DNA of 64,000 nt from Brooklawnia sp032229645 (GCA_963722295.1 CAVRLB010000001.1:682001-746000), one strand, 5' to 3'; shown: positions 43,287 to 53,758, numbered from the stretch's first letter. Translations and numbers: made by a program. Notes: generated by a model not told the origin, from the sequence alone.

Positions 43287-43607
43287 GTGTTCGACCTGTT
43301 CACCACTGCCGTGTCCATGCCCCTGCTGGTGCCGATGGACATCACCATCGACCCCAACACCAACGGCCTACCGGGGATCAACCAGCTGCGCACCATCGTC
43401 GGCGCGGTGATGACCATCGGTCTGATCCTCTCCGTTCTCGCGCTTATTGTGTCCGCCATCGTGTGGGGCTTCGGGGCGAACTCCTCGAACCCGCACCTCG
43501 CCAGCCGCGGGAAGGTCGGCGTCCTCGTCTCCTGCGGTGCGGCGGTGATCTGCGGCGCGTCGGTGACGCTCATCAACTTCTTCTGGAACGTCGGACAGCA
43601 AGTCTGA
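43287..43607 (+). CDS. VirB2-like small membrane protein (DUF6112 type), second copy
   Basis: 106 aa from GTG 43287, which has GAGGAG upstream; the frame opens at 43134, inside the hairpin. Hydrophobic segments LRTIVGAVMTIGLILSVLAL and VSCGAAVICGASVTLINFF, with a SNPHLASRGKVG loop matching the first copy. Clear paralogue of 42848-43114. Probably a channel or pilus subunit together with VirB6/TrbL downstream. Confidence 0.8.
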   Translation: MFDLFTTAVSMPLLVPMDITIDPNTNGLPGINQLRTIVGAVMTIGLILSVLALIVSAIVWGFGANSSNPHLASRGKVGVLVSCGAAVICGASVTLINFFWNVGQQV

Positions 43608-43641
43608 CCCGGCGTCGTCAACGAGAGGCTGGTGGTTCGTG

Positions 43642-45051
43642 ATGAGCGTGTGCGACGTTCCCGTGATCTCCTCGGTCTGCGATGCCGTCGGTGAGGGGGC
43701 CGCGTCTCTGGTCGCGGCCCCGTTCGACTGGCTCGCCCAAGCCATGGGAGCCGCCGCGGGCTGGCTGTTCGAGGCCGTCTGGTCGGTATTCGACACCACC
43801 ACCCTGGTCGATGTCACCAAGCCCGGCTACATCAGCGTCTACAACCTGCTGTTCGGCATCGCGGTGTTCGTGATGCTGATCTTCTTCTGCCTCCAACTCC
43901 TCACCGGCCTGATCCGACGCGACCCCACCGCCCTGACCCGCGCAGCCCTCGGCTTGGCGAAGGCCGTCCTCGGGTCGTTCGTCGTCATCACCCTCACAGC
44001 CCTGCTGCTGGAAGTGGTGGATCAGCTGTGTCTGGGGATCGTGCAGGCGGCCGGGGAAACCACCGCCACGATGGGCGACAAGATCACTCTCATGGCCGCA
44101 GGCCTGGTCGGGATCAACATCGCCGCCCCCGGCGTCGGGGCAATCGTCACCATCTTCCTGGCCGGCCTCGCGATCGCCGCCGCCGCGATCGTGTGGCTGT
44201 CCCTGCTCGTCAGGAAAGCGCTGCTGCTAGTCGCGGTCGTGTTCGCCCCACTCGCTTTCTCTGGCGCGTCGTGGGACGCGTCACGGGGGTGGATCGGGAA
44301 GTGGGCGATGTTCGTCATCGCGCTGATCTGCTCCAAGCTCGTGCTCGTCGTCATGTTCCTCGTTGCGATCACCCAGGTCTCCGCACCCATCGACGCCGAC
44401 CTGGCCTCGATCAGCGACCCCATCGCCGGGATCGTGCTGATGGCGATGGCCGCGTTCGCCCCGTACCTGACGTACAAGTTCATCGCGTTCGTCGGGTTCG
44501 ACATGTACCACGCGATCGGCTCCGAACAGGACGCCAAGAACGCGCTCAACCGCCCCATCCCCGTCCCCGGCAAGACACCCGGCGGTGGTGCGGAGCCGAA
44601 GAAGGTACTCGACAGCAGCGCAGGCGACACCGGAAGCACCAGCGGCGGCGGCGGAGGTGCAGGCCGAGGCGGGAGCACGCCTCCCGCACCGAAACCCACG
44701 CCTGCATCCTCAGCCGGTAGCGGTGCCGGCGCGTCCGGCGGAGGCGCCGCCGCGTCCGGTGGCGGTGCTGCGGCTGCCGGACCCGCTGCTGCTGCGGTGG
44801 TCGTCGGCGCGCAGGTCGCCAAGGGGGCTGCGACCGCCGGGCCGAAGGCCGGGACCGCGCTCGGTGCGCAGGGCGAGCGTGCCGCCGATGCGGCCGCCCA
44901 GACGCCACCGCCACCGCCTGCCGCTCAGCCCCCGGGTGCGCCCGCTCAGGTTGCGCCGCCGTCGAGTCCGGCGCTGCCAGCGCCGAGGAGTGATCCTGCG
45001 CCGCCGCCGAAGCCCACCCCGCCGCCTGCGCCACGAGCGCCGAAGGAGTAG
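43642..45051 (+). CDS. VirB6/TrbL-like polytopic transfer protein
   Basis: About 469 aa (GTG 43639 or ATG 43642). Residues 60-300 contain six or more membrane segments (LLFGIAVFVMLIFFCLQLL; VVITLTALLLEVVDQLCLGI; IAAAAIVWLSLLVRKALLLV; LVLVVMFLVAITQV). The C-terminal 150 residues are a low-complexity Gly/Ala/Pro-rich tail. This matches TrbL-type inner-membrane channel proteins of actinobacterial T4SS. Confidence 0.88.
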   Translation: MSVCDVPVISSVCDAVGEGAASLVAAPFDWLAQAMGAAAGWLFEAVWSVFDTTTLVDVTKPGYISVYNLLFGIAVFVMLIFFCLQLLTGLIRRDPTALTRAALGLAKAVLGSFVVITLTALLLEVVDQLCLGIVQAAGETTATMGDKITLMAAGLVGINIAAPGVGAIVTIFLAGLAIAAAAIVWLSLLVRKALLLVAVVFAPLAFSGASWDASRGWIGKWAMFVIALICSKLVLVVMFLVAITQVSAPIDADLASISDPIAGIVLMAMAAFAPYLTYKFIAFVGFDMYHAIGSEQDAKNALNRPIPVPGKTPGGGAEPKKVLDSSAGDTGSTSGGGGGAGRGGSTPPAPKPTPASSAGSGAGASGGGAAASGGGAAAAGPAAAAVVVGAQVAKGAATAGPKAGTALGAQGERAADAAAQTPPPPPAAQPPGAPAQVAPPSSPALPAPRSDPAPPPKPTPPPAPRAPKE

Positions 45052-45056
45052 ACCCC

Positions 45057-46523
45057 GTGACCTCGCGCCAGAACCCTCGCAGCACGGGCGATCTCGTGCC
45101 GGTGAAGTTCTCCCGCCTCACCCGCCGCGGCATCCTCCTCGGCCTCTCCCTGACCCAGCTCATCACCGTGGCCATCGGCGGCGCGACGCTGATCGTGGCG
45201 TTCTATGCCGGAGGCGGGATACTCCTCGCCTACACGGCCCCGGTCTGGGTGCTCTCGGCCGCGCTGACCTGGATACCCATCGCAGGCCGACCCATCGTCG
45301 AATGGCTGCCCGTGACGTGCTGGTGGCTGTGGCGCACCACCGGCGGCCAACTCCTGTACCGGCGAAGGATCGTCACACCCCGCCCCGTCGGGACCCTCGC
45401 GCTGCCCGGCGACATGGCCAGGCTGCGGGAGTTCGACGACCCCGACACCGGAGCCGGGATGATCCACGACCCCCACGCCGCCACGCTGACCGTGGTCTGT
45501 GAGGTCACCCATCCCGCGTTCGTGCTCCTCGACCCCGGCGAACAAGAACGCCGCGTCACCTCCTGGGGCCGCGTGCTCGCCACCGTCTGCCGCTCCGGCC
45601 GCGTCGCCACGCTTCAGGTGTTGGAGCGGACTCTGCCGGACTCCGGTACCGGGCTTGCCGAGTGGTGGGCCGCGCACGGCACGCCGGACGGTTCATGGGC
45701 CGCTGACACCTACGCCGAGCTGATCGAACGCGCCGGACCCGCAGGCGAACGCCACGCCACCACCCTGTCCCTCTCCTTGGATATGAGGACGGCGGCCCGG
45801 CAGATCAGAACCGCCGGGGGCGGCATCCGGGGTGCGGCAAACGTGCTGCGTCAAGAGATGAACACCCTCGTCGCCGCGCTCCGCTCCGCCGACCTCGCAC
45901 CCTCCGGCTGGCTCACCCCAGGGCAGATCGCCGTGATGCTGCGCTCGGCCTACGACCCCGCCATCGCTGCCACCCTGGAACGCCACGGCCAGCTCGGGCA
46001 ATCTCTCGCCACCGCAGGACCGGTCGCGGTCACCGAGACCTGGGGACGGCTGCGCACCGACTCCGCCCACCACGCCGTCCTCTGGGTCAGCGAATGGCCC
46101 AGGTCCCTGGTGTATCCGGGGTTCCTGTCACCGGTGCTGCTGTCCACCGGTATCCAGCGGTCGTTCTCGCTGATCTGCACCCCGATGCGCTCCGACCAAG
46201 CCGCCCGTGACATCCGCAAGAAGAAGGTCGAACACATCTCCGACCAAGCCCAACGCGCGAAGATCGGCCAGATCGAAGACGCCTCCCAGACCGCCGAGTA
46301 CCACGACGTGCTCCAACAAGAAGCCGACCTCACCGCCGGCCACGGCATCCTCCGCTACACCGGACTCATCGCCATCTCCGCGCCCACCGTGGAAGAACTC
46401 GACGCAGCAGTCGGCGCGATCGAGCAGGCCGCGATCCAAGCCTCCTGCGAAACCCGGCTCCTCGTCGGCCAGCAAGCAGCAGCGTTTACCGCCGCAGCAC
46501 TCCCGCTCTGCCGGAAGGTGTGA
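45057..46523 (+). CDS. SCO6880-type conjugative transfer protein
   Basis: 488 aa from GTG 45057. Two N-terminal membrane segments (LLGLSLTQLITVAIGG; VAFYAGGGILLAYTAPVWV) followed by a large soluble domain (AGMIHDPHAATLTVVCEVTH, LSLSLDMRTAARQIR). The PrgI-like start and VirB4-like body without a Walker motif are as in SCO6880 proteins; the motor ATPase is the separate gene at 48264. Probably the membrane partner of that ATPase. Confidence 0.88.
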   Translation: MTSRQNPRSTGDLVPVKFSRLTRRGILLGLSLTQLITVAIGGATLIVAFYAGGGILLAYTAPVWVLSAALTWIPIAGRPIVEWLPVTCWWLWRTTGGQLLYRRRIVTPRPVGTLALPGDMARLREFDDPDTGAGMIHDPHAATLTVVCEVTHPAFVLLDPGEQERRVTSWGRVLATVCRSGRVATLQVLERTLPDSGTGLAEWWAAHGTPDGSWAADTYAELIERAGPAGERHATTLSLSLDMRTAARQIRTAGGGIRGAANVLRQEMNTLVAALRSADLAPSGWLTPGQIAVMLRSAYDPAIAATLERHGQLGQSLATAGPVAVTETWGRLRTDSAHHAVLWVSEWPRSLVYPGFLSPVLLSTGIQRSFSLICTPMRSDQAARDIRKKKVEHISDQAQRAKIGQIEDASQTAEYHDVLQQEADLTAGHGILRYTGLIAISAPTVEELDAAVGAIEQAAIQASCETRLLVGQQAAAFTAAALPLCRKV

Positions 46524-46529
46524 GGGGGG

Positions 46530-47387
46530 TCAGTAGACGTCGAAGATCCTCTCCTTCGTCTCTTCAACCTCCATCCAGGTCACTCGGAGCTTCGCACCTT
46601 CCACGCCGGCCGAGAGTGCGATCGGCAACCTGCGTGTTGTCTTCTTGTGGAGAGTAACCGGCTGGTTGGGGCCGATGACGCGCATCAGCCCGGCACCGGT
46701 GATGCCCTCGAAGCTGACCTGCTCGGCGTCCACGTCACCGTCATTTGCCACGTCCAACCATCGCTTCGTCCTGTATTTGGGTGCGCCCTTCCTGTCGACT
46801 CCCGAGACCTCCCGCTCCTGCTGAGGCTGAACCCGGATATCCACTCCGGATGGAGCAACGGGGTCAGGAGATACGACCGAGAGCCCAAGGGACGCAATGT
46901 CGAACTCGATCGCTTTCCACACCTCATGTCCGAGCTGCGCGGTCGTAGCGAACTCACCGAGCAGTCCACGCTGGCTGATCTCGGATCGAAACTCGCGAAG
47001 CCCGTCAAGCTGGCGGGTGTCAACATCGTTAGGGAGAGCTGCGGTCGAGAAGTACAGGTGAACAGGCTTCCCGGCATCAACAGCTCGCTGAATCTCCTCC
47101 ACCGTCCCAGACACTGCATCTGGTGTCGGTGAACCGAGACGGCTACCGAACAGTGCAACAACGATGTCCGAGTCATCAACGCCCTGCGAGTTGATGAGTG
47201 ACTGTGGGTGGCCTCCGAGGACGGGCACTGACGAGGTCTCCCACCGCCATGGCAACAGGACAACCTGCTTGTTCCTGGCGTTGGTGTTGTTCCAGCCATT
47301 GATGGCTGCCTCGACCGCGTCGCGGGCATCGGGAATGTCTGAGGGCGAGGCGATCATAACGCGCAGCACCGAGGCAGTGAAGCTCAT
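46530..47387 (-). CDS. TIR-like (DUF4062) domain protein, antisense within the transfer operon
   Basis: ATG 47387 is preferred over the frame opening at 47474 because the domain starts directly with VLRVMIASPSDIPDARDAVE. The N-terminal 140 residues have the DUF4062/TIR-like pattern: first strand and SPSD, then DIVVALFGSRLGSPT and the sheet end KPVHLYFSTA. The C-terminal 100 residues look like an Ig-like or sensor beta domain (KRWLDVANDGDVDAEQVSFE). Such proteins serve as NAD-degrading or signalling effectors in bacterial defence. It ends 6 bp from the convergent SCO6880 gene. An inserted cargo gene, function inferred. Confidence 0.75.
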   Translation of the reverse strand: MSFTASVLRVMIASPSDIPDARDAVEAAINGWNNTNARNKQVVLLPWRWETSSVPVLGGHPQSLINSQGVDDSDIVVALFGSRLGSPTPDAVSGTVEEIQRAVDAGKPVHLYFSTAALPNDVDTRQLDGLREFRSEISQRGLLGEFATTAQLGHEVWKAIEFDIASLGLSVVSPDPVAPSGVDIRVQPQQEREVSGVDRKGAPKYRTKRWLDVANDGDVDAEQVSFEGITGAGLMRVIGPNQPVTLHKKTTRRLPIALSAGVEGAKLRVTWMEVEETKERIFDVY

Positions 47388-47472
47388 GACCCAAGGGTAT
47401 TGGTCGGCACCGACATCCGAGATGCAGCGCGCACCTGGTTCCTGACTCAGACCCTTCCGACCGGAGACCGCC

Positions 47473-48267
47473 ATGCCGACCTTCCATGATTCTGTCGCAG
47501 ACGCCGCCGAGGCGTCCGAAGCACTGCGGGGGCTCGCACACGCGAGCCGTGTGTTCGATCAGCCCGCCGAGATGTATGGGGTGATCGGTGATCTGTCCTC
47601 GGGGATGCGGTCACTTCATCAGGTGCTGGAACAACTCGCTGACGTGCACGAGCGCAAGGCCGCACACGCGTTCCACGACGACGGCAACCATGACGCCGGG
47701 GTCCGCGACGCTCTCACGACGGCGGAGGAGTTGCGGCAGTCGGCCCGTCTGGTCGATCAGGCTTACGACCGGCTCGCGGAGGGGTTCGTTGCGGCGGGTC
47801 GGATCGCGTGGCATCCAGAACCCGCCGTCGAAGAGACCATGTCGTCACAGTGGATCAGTGTGGTGTTCCTCCAGGGCGATGAGGCCGACGCGGTGCTCGA
47901 TCTGATCGACGCGCAGGGAACTGATGTGGCGATCGAGCACCTGGCTGTTTACGACTACGGCGACGAGACGGTCGAGGCGGCGATCGTCAACGGGTACGTC
48001 TATGACGAACCACAAGCCGGAGCGGCCGACCGGACTGCGACCCGGGACGTGTACACCCTGACCTACAACGGGTCGTTGGGCCATGTCGGTCTCTACCGCG
48101 AAGCGACCGCACTACCGGACCCGGCCCTGCTGGGCATCGACACCCCCATTGAGGTGGAGGCAGTGCCGGTGGAGGCGCGCCGCGTCGCCAACCCGGCGGA
48201 TCGGGATTGGTTCGCTGGCCCGGCCAGCTCCAGCGGCCCGGCTGGCCGGCGGGGGTGGTCGTTGTGA
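47473..48267 (+). CDS. Hypothetical transfer-operon protein, 264 aa
   Basis: ATG 47473 with GGAG upstream. The N-terminal half is helical (LRGLAHASRVFDQPAEMYGV; RSLHQVLEQLADVHERKAAH), like an ESX-associated or coiled dimer domain. The C-terminal half, after about residue 120, is a separate alpha/beta domain (SQWISVVFLQGDEADAVLDL; VYTLTYNGSLGHVGLYREA). The two parts look like a fusion of two common actinobacterial element proteins. It overlaps the VirB4-like gene start. Confidence 0.7.
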   Translation: MPTFHDSVADAAEASEALRGLAHASRVFDQPAEMYGVIGDLSSGMRSLHQVLEQLADVHERKAAHAFHDDGNHDAGVRDALTTAEELRQSARLVDQAYDRLAEGFVAAGRIAWHPEPAVEETMSSQWISVVFLQGDEADAVLDLIDAQGTDVAIEHLAVYDYGDETVEAAIVNGYVYDEPQAGAADRTATRDVYTLTYNGSLGHVGLYREATALPDPALLGIDTPIEVEAVPVEARRVANPADRDWFAGPASSSGPAGRRGWSL

Positions 48268-49781
48268 CCGGGCACGAGCAGGAGCGGCTGCATACCGCGG
48301 TCTTGGTTTCCCCGTCGAGGGAGCGGCGCAAGCCGCGGAAGCAGCGTCGCCGGGCTGAGGCCCGGCTCCACGCCGAGCAGCGCAAGGCCGAACTGGTGAT
48401 CGCCCGGACGCGGATGGAGAAGGAGCGGGCCGAGCGGCGGGCCACGACCTTCTTGCCGAGGGCGGGCGAGCCGGGTGTGACGCAGCTCAGGTCGCCTGGG
48501 CGGTTTCGTTTGACGCGCCATCAGGACACGTCGGCGACGCTGGCGGGGGCGTATCCGTTCGTTGCCGAGGGCGGCCTGGGTGCGGATGGGGTGTTCGTCG
48601 GCCAGGACCTCTACTCGGGCGGGAGTTTCGTCTACGACCCGTGGGTGTTGTACGCGCGTGGCGTCATCACTGCCCCGAACGTGGTCCTCGCAGGGATCGT
48701 CGGCTCGGGCAAGTCCTCACTCGCGAAGTCTCTCTACACCCGGTCCCTGCCGTTCGGCCGGCGGGTTTATGTGCCCGGCGACCCGAAGGGCGAGCACACC
48801 GCGGTCGCCAACGCCGTTGGTGGGCGGGCGATAGTGCTGGGCCACGGACTCAACACGAGGCTGAATCCGCTCGATGAAGGTCACCGCCCGGCTGGGCTGT
48901 CGGATGAGCAGTGGGCCAACACGGTCGCGGCCCGGCGGCGTGACCTGATCGGCGCTCTCGCGGAAACCGTGCTCGCACGGGGCCTGTCGCCGTTGGAGCA
49001 CACCGCGATCGACCTGGCGCTGACTCAAACGGTGCGACACAACGATGTGCCGATCCTGCCGATGGTGGTCGATCACATCCTCAACCCTGCCGCGGACTCG
49101 GACGGCAGGCTGGCCGAGGACGGCCGGCTGGTCGGTCACGCGCTGCGGCGGCTGGTGGCCGGTGATCTGGCGGGGCTGTTCGACGGCCCGTCCACGGTGC
49201 GGTTCGACCCGAGCTTGCCGATGATCTCCCTCGACCTGTCGCGCGTCACCGAGAACTCAACGCTGATCAGCGTGTTGATGACCTGTTCGTCGGCGTGGAT
49301 GGAGTCCGCGCTGCTGGACCCGAACGGCGGGCAGCGGTGGGTGATCTACGACGAGGCCTGGCGCCTTATGTCCCACCCCGCACTGCTGCGGCGCATGGAC
49401 GCGCACTGGCGGCTTGCCCGGCATTACGGGATCGCGAACATGCTGATCTTCCACAAGCTGTCCGATCTCGACAACGTGGGCGATCAAGGCTCCGCGATGC
49501 GCTCTCTCGCCAACTCGTTGTTGGCGAACGCGGAGACGCGGATCGTGTACCGGCAGGAGTCCGACCAGCTCGGCCCGACCGCGACCGCGCTCGGACTGAC
49601 CGGTACCGAGCAGCAGCTTCTTCCGAACCTCGGCGTCGGCCAAGGGCTGTGGCGGATCAAGGCCAGGAGCTTCGTAACCCAACACCAGCTCCACCCGGCC
49701 GAGTACGCCTTGTTCGACACCAGCAGCCGCGCATCCGGCCGAGCCCCGACGCCCCACCCGATGGAAGGAACACCCCGATGA
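48264..49781 (+). CDS. VirB4-like type IV secretion ATPase
   Basis: 505 aa from GTG 48264, overlapping the upstream stop. Walker A GIVGSGKSSL near residue 150, Walker B QRWVIYDEAWRLM near 355, and the VirB4-type segment LARHYGIANMLIFHKLSDL. A basic N-terminal coiled segment (RRAEARLHAEQRKAEL) precedes it. Motor of the secretion channel; the SCO6880-type protein upstream supplies the membrane part. Confidence 0.92.
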   Translation: MTGHEQERLHTAVLVSPSRERRKPRKQRRRAEARLHAEQRKAELVIARTRMEKERAERRATTFLPRAGEPGVTQLRSPGRFRLTRHQDTSATLAGAYPFVAEGGLGADGVFVGQDLYSGGSFVYDPWVLYARGVITAPNVVLAGIVGSGKSSLAKSLYTRSLPFGRRVYVPGDPKGEHTAVANAVGGRAIVLGHGLNTRLNPLDEGHRPAGLSDEQWANTVAARRRDLIGALAETVLARGLSPLEHTAIDLALTQTVRHNDVPILPMVVDHILNPAADSDGRLAEDGRLVGHALRRLVAGDLAGLFDGPSTVRFDPSLPMISLDLSRVTENSTLISVLMTCSSAWMESALLDPNGGQRWVIYDEAWRLMSHPALLRRMDAHWRLARHYGIANMLIFHKLSDLDNVGDQGSAMRSLANSLLANAETRIVYRQESDQLGPTATALGLTGTEQQLLPNLGVGQGLWRIKARSFVTQHQLHPAEYALFDTSSRASGRAPTPHPMEGTPR

Positions 49782-50885
49782 GTGACACCGAGATTCCCCG
49801 GCTCTACCTCGACAGCGCCGCCGACATCGCCCAGCTCGCGCCGTACCTGATCGGCTTCACCCCCGATGAATCGCTGGTGATCGTCGTCATGGAAGACAGC
49901 CAGGTCCAGGTGACCGCCCGAGCCGACCTCGCAGACATGCTCCCGCCCGGTGCGGCCGAAGACCTGCTGGATCGCATCTGGGCACGCTTCCCGAACACAG
50001 ATGCGTTCCTGATCGCCTACACCCGTGACGCCGACGCGGGCTGGGCGCTCCTGGACCGCTGCGCCGACCACCTCCCCGACGGTGTGCTGCGGCAGAACAT
50101 GCTCGTCGACCAGGACACCTGGCACCTCCCCGACGGCACCCACGGCCGTCTCGACCCCTCCGGCCGGGTCTCGGCCGAAGCCGCCACACACGGCATGAAA
50201 CTCCTGGGCGATCGTGCGGAACTCGAAGCCAGGTTCGCCAGCGCACCCGACAGCCCAAAACTCGACGCCGCAGTCAGGGCCGCTCTCGACGACCAGCCCC
50301 GGTACCGGACCCTGACCGCGCTCCTGGACCACACCCGCGAACTGCTGCACCGCAACCTGGTCTCCAGGGCTCCGTTCGACCGCAGGCACGCCATCGAAGC
50401 CGGTCAGCGTCGCCGACGCCGTGCAGCTGACTCAGCTCGTGCAGAACCAGCACGCGCGCGACTTCGTGCTCGCCTCCATCACCAAAGCCACCGCACCGCG
50501 GCATCTGGCGTTGTGGAGCGAGGTCCTGAACCGCATACCCTCCCGTTTCGCCGAGGTGCCGGCGGCGATCGCCGGGATCGCGGCCTGGGTCAGCGGCGAC
50601 GGCGCCGCCGCCAACATCGCCCTCACCCGCTCACAAGCCACGACCACCGGCCCGAGACCATCCGGACCCGCCGACATGCTCGACGCGATCCTCGACCAGG
50701 TGCTCCCACCATCGGCCTGGCCCTCGGTACGGGGCCGGATTCTGGAACACGCCGACCAACACGTCCACCACGCGCTGACCTCACCCATCCGGACCGTCCG
50801 GACACAACCGGCGCGGGAAGCTTCCAACTTCACGACAGCACCTCACGCCGGACGACCGTCGCCGAGCACCGGCCCCACCCTCTAG
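49778..50885 (+). pseudogene. DUF4192 family protein, frameshifted near 50400
   Basis: ATG 49778 overlaps the ATPase stop. The N-terminus is typical: LYLDSAADIAQLAPYLIGFT then PDESLVIVVM. The frame fits to FDRRHAIEA, then the continuation PVSVADAVQLTQLVQNQHAR to the stop at 50883-50885 is one base out. Removing one base near 50395-50402 gives one protein of about 369 aa. Function of DUF4192 is unknown; it commonly accompanies actinobacterial transfer genes. Confidence 0.78.
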
Positions 50886-50925
50886 CCGGACCGCGAGCCG
50901 GTTGGGGCCGGTGCACCTGTCCGGC

Positions 50926-51445
50926 ATGAGGAAACACACTCCTGAGCCGGTACCCGTCACGATCCCGACCGTCGTCCTCCAGGTCCGCGACGACGGCACC
51001 GTGGACGCCACTATCGACGGCCACCCCCTGCCCCCACCCGACCAGGTGGGGCGGTGGCGGCGAACCTCGCTCCCGCAGATCATCGACCACGCCAGCAACG
51101 ACCGGACCATCCCGGTCCGGATCGAAGTCCACGAAACCGACGGCAGCACCTTCACCGACCTCGTGACCGCCCGACCCAAACGCGCCACCGATGCCCCAGC
51201 CGCTCGGGAGACCGCGACTCTCGCCGCGGCGCGCCGCTCTTCCGGCGTTCCACAGCGTCGAAGCCACCGGGTTCGTCCCCGGCGAGGACGTCGCCGTCGC
51301 CGTCATCGTCTCCCACACCGACGCCACCGGCACCGGCCACGCACGCGCCCTGATCGACCTCGACACCCTGCCCGACAACCGCACACACGAAGTGATCCTC
51401 TTCGGACGCATCTCAGGCACCCTCGCGGTCCGGCGGCTGCCATGA
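50926..51445 (+). pseudogene. Hypothetical transfer-operon protein, frameshifted near 51225
   Basis: From ATG 50926 the frame reads well to TDAPAARETATLAA, then the natural C-terminus (ALPAFHSVEATGFVPGEDVA to GRISGTLAVRRLP) lies one frame on, stopping at 51443-51445. Joined length is about 172 aa. The N-terminus is a beta-rich domain (TVVLQVRDDGTVDATIDGHP). It overlaps the coupling-protein start. No family recognised. Confidence 0.6.
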
Positions 51446-53215
51446 CCCAACGGCAAACCGGCGGGATGGGCGACGAACTCACCAACGCGGCACTGATCGG
51501 ACTGATCGGCATCTTCGGCATCGGCCTCGTCCTGCGAGCCGCCGGCACCATCACCGCACTCCTCACCGGTACACCCGCACCTACCGCGGGCGCAGCCGCC
51601 GGTATCGCGGTCCTGTTCAACCCCGCCGACCCCGCCACAGCTCTCGGCGCCGACGGACTCAATCCGATCCTGTACTGGATCGTCAGCGCCGGTCTGCTCA
51701 GCGGGCTCGCGGCCGCCACCGTGTGGGCCTGGATCGTCCTGCGCCGCCAGACACGGAAGGCCGAGACCGACCCGCACCGGCTCGCCGGCGTGGCGACCAG
51801 CCACGAAGTGAAGACCACCGCCTCCGCCAAAGCACTCCTGCACCGCGCCGCCACACTGCGACCCTCACTCGAATCGCCCGCACCAGAGGACGTCGGCTAC
51901 CTGCTGGGCGCCAGCCGCGGCACCAAGGTATGGGCCTCCGTTGAAGACTCGATCCTGCTGATCGGCCCGCCCCGCTCCGGCAAAGGCCTCCACGTCGTCA
52001 TCAACGCCATCCTCGACGCACCCGGCGCCGTCGTCACCACCTCAACACGGCCCGACAACCTCACCGCCACCCTCCACGCCCGACGCCGCAAGGGCGGCCC
52101 AGTCGCCGTGTTCGACCCCCAACACCTGGCCGAGGGCATCCCTGCCGGACTGCGCTGGTCACCCGTGCGCGGCTGCCAAGACCCACTCACCGCAATGATC
52201 CGCGCCAACGGCCTCGCCGCCGCCACCGGACTATCCGCTGGCGGGGTCGAGTCCGGAGGCTTCTGGGAAGGCAAGACCCGCACGGCGCTTCAGAGCTTGC
52301 TCCACGCCGCCGCCCTCGACGGCAGACCGCCCGCCGAGCTGTTCCGCTGGACCCTCGACCCCAGCGCCGCATCCGAAGCCGTCGCCATCCTCAACTCCCA
52401 CCCCAGCGCAGCCATGGGCTGGGACGACTCCCTCGCGGCGATGATCGACGCCGACCCCAAGACCCGCGACAGCATCTGGCAAGGCGTCTCCCTCGCCCTC
52501 GCCGCCCTCGCCGACCCTCGCGTACTCGATGCCGTCACACCCGGACCGCACGAACACTTCGACCCCGAGACCTTCCTCACCGAACAGGGCACCCTCTACC
52601 TGCTCGCCACCGGAGCCGGCGCCGGCGCATCCGCCGCACTCGTCGCGGCGTTCGTCGAAGACCTCATCGAAACCGCCCGCAGACTCGCCGCCCGATCACC
52701 CGGAGCCCGACTCGACCCACCCCTGCTGCTCGCGCTCGACGAGATCGGCAACCTCGCACCCCTGCCGTCGCTGCCCACCCTGATGGCCGAAGGCGGCGGC
52801 ACCGGGATCACCACCATGCCCGTCCTGCAATCCCTCGCCCAAGCCCGCGACCGGTGGAGCGAGCACCAAGCCGGAGCGATCTGGGACGCCAGCATCGTCA
52901 AGATCATCCTCGGCGGCGCGTCCAACAGCCGCGACCTCCAAGACCTCTCCACCCTGATCGGCGAACGCGACGAGTACACCGACAGCATCACCCTCGGCGA
53001 CCACGGCACCCGCTCCAACCAGCGCTCCAGTCCGCCGCGTCCCGATCCTGCCACCCGACCGCATCCGCACCCTGCCCTTCGGCACCGGCATCACCCTGCT
53101 CCGCTCCGCACCACCCATCGTCACCGACCTGCGCGCCTGGCCCGACCGACCCGACGCCGCCCAACTCCGCAGCGACCGCGACGAACTCGAAGCTCTCCTG
53201 CGCCGACCCTCGTGA
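51442..53215 (+). pseudogene. traG: VirD4/TraG-type coupling protein, frameshifted near 53033
   Basis: ATG 51442. Two N-terminal membrane segments (ALIGLIGIFGIGLVLRAAGT; YWIVSAGLLSGLAAATVWAW), Walker A LIGPPRSGKGLH, a VVTTSTRPDNL switch, Walker B LLLALDEIGNLAPL and a TMPVLQSLAQARDRW motif. The last 60 residues (VRRVPILPPDRIRTLPFG to LLRRPS, stop 53213-53215) are one base out of frame after SNQRS. A single extra base near 53030-53036 explains it. The ATPase core is intact, so even the shifted gene could be partly functional. It recruits the relaxase-DNA complex to the channel. Confidence 0.88.
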
Positions 53216-53302
53216 ACGCCGCTGTTCTGGACCGACGAGCGCACCTGCCTGACACACAGCGACCACGACGTGATGGTCGCGCGAGGTGACAAGGAGACTC
53301 CG

Positions 53303-53746
53303 ATGGCTATCCAGACTCAGCAGGCGTTCTCGGGCTTCATCGCGTCCGATCCGCAGCTCTCCGAGACCGAGAGCGGGGACGCCAGGCTCTACATGAAGGT
53401 CGGCAAGGAGCACTACCGGCAGGAGGAGGACGGTTCCTTCACCCAGCTGGAGACCACCTTCCACCACCTGGTCGCGTTCAAGGCCGCCGCCGAGCAGGGC
53501 CACCTGCGGCTCGCCAAGGGCGACAAGATCATCGCCGAGGGCTACGTGCGCGAGTACCGCTACCGCGACGCCAACGGACAGGCGATCGAGGGCGAGGAGT
53601 TCGTCGCCCGACGGATCGGCCACGACCTGGCCCGCACCCGCTACGAAGTGGACCGCAGCACCCGCCGCACCACCGAGCGCGAGGCAGCCACGTTCGAGCC
53701 CGCAGCACCACGACCGGTCTCGCAACCCGCGACCGTGACCATGTGA
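53303..53746 (+). CDS. ssb: Element-encoded single-stranded DNA-binding protein
   Basis: 147 aa from ATG 53303 with AAGGAG upstream. OB-fold pattern FSGFIASDPQLSETESGDAR, then TTFHHLVAFKAAAEQ and KGDKIIAEGYVREY, as in SSB. The C-terminal tail lacks the acidic DDDIPF end of housekeeping SSB. It probably coats the transferred strand in the recipient. Confidence 0.85.
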   Translation: MAIQTQQAFSGFIASDPQLSETESGDARLYMKVGKEHYRQEEDGSFTQLETTFHHLVAFKAAAEQGHLRLAKGDKIIAEGYVREYRYRDANGQAIEGEEFVARRIGHDLARTRYEVDRSTRRTTEREAATFEPAAPRPVSQPATVTM

Positions 53747-53758
53747 ACGGGCCGAGCG

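Noticed and set aside
50902..53289. A single 795-codon frame covering several transfer genes
   Set aside because: It is a chance fusion of frame pieces: the hypothetical protein, an out-of-frame stretch, the coupling protein and a nonsense C-terminus caused by frameshifts near 51225 and 53033.
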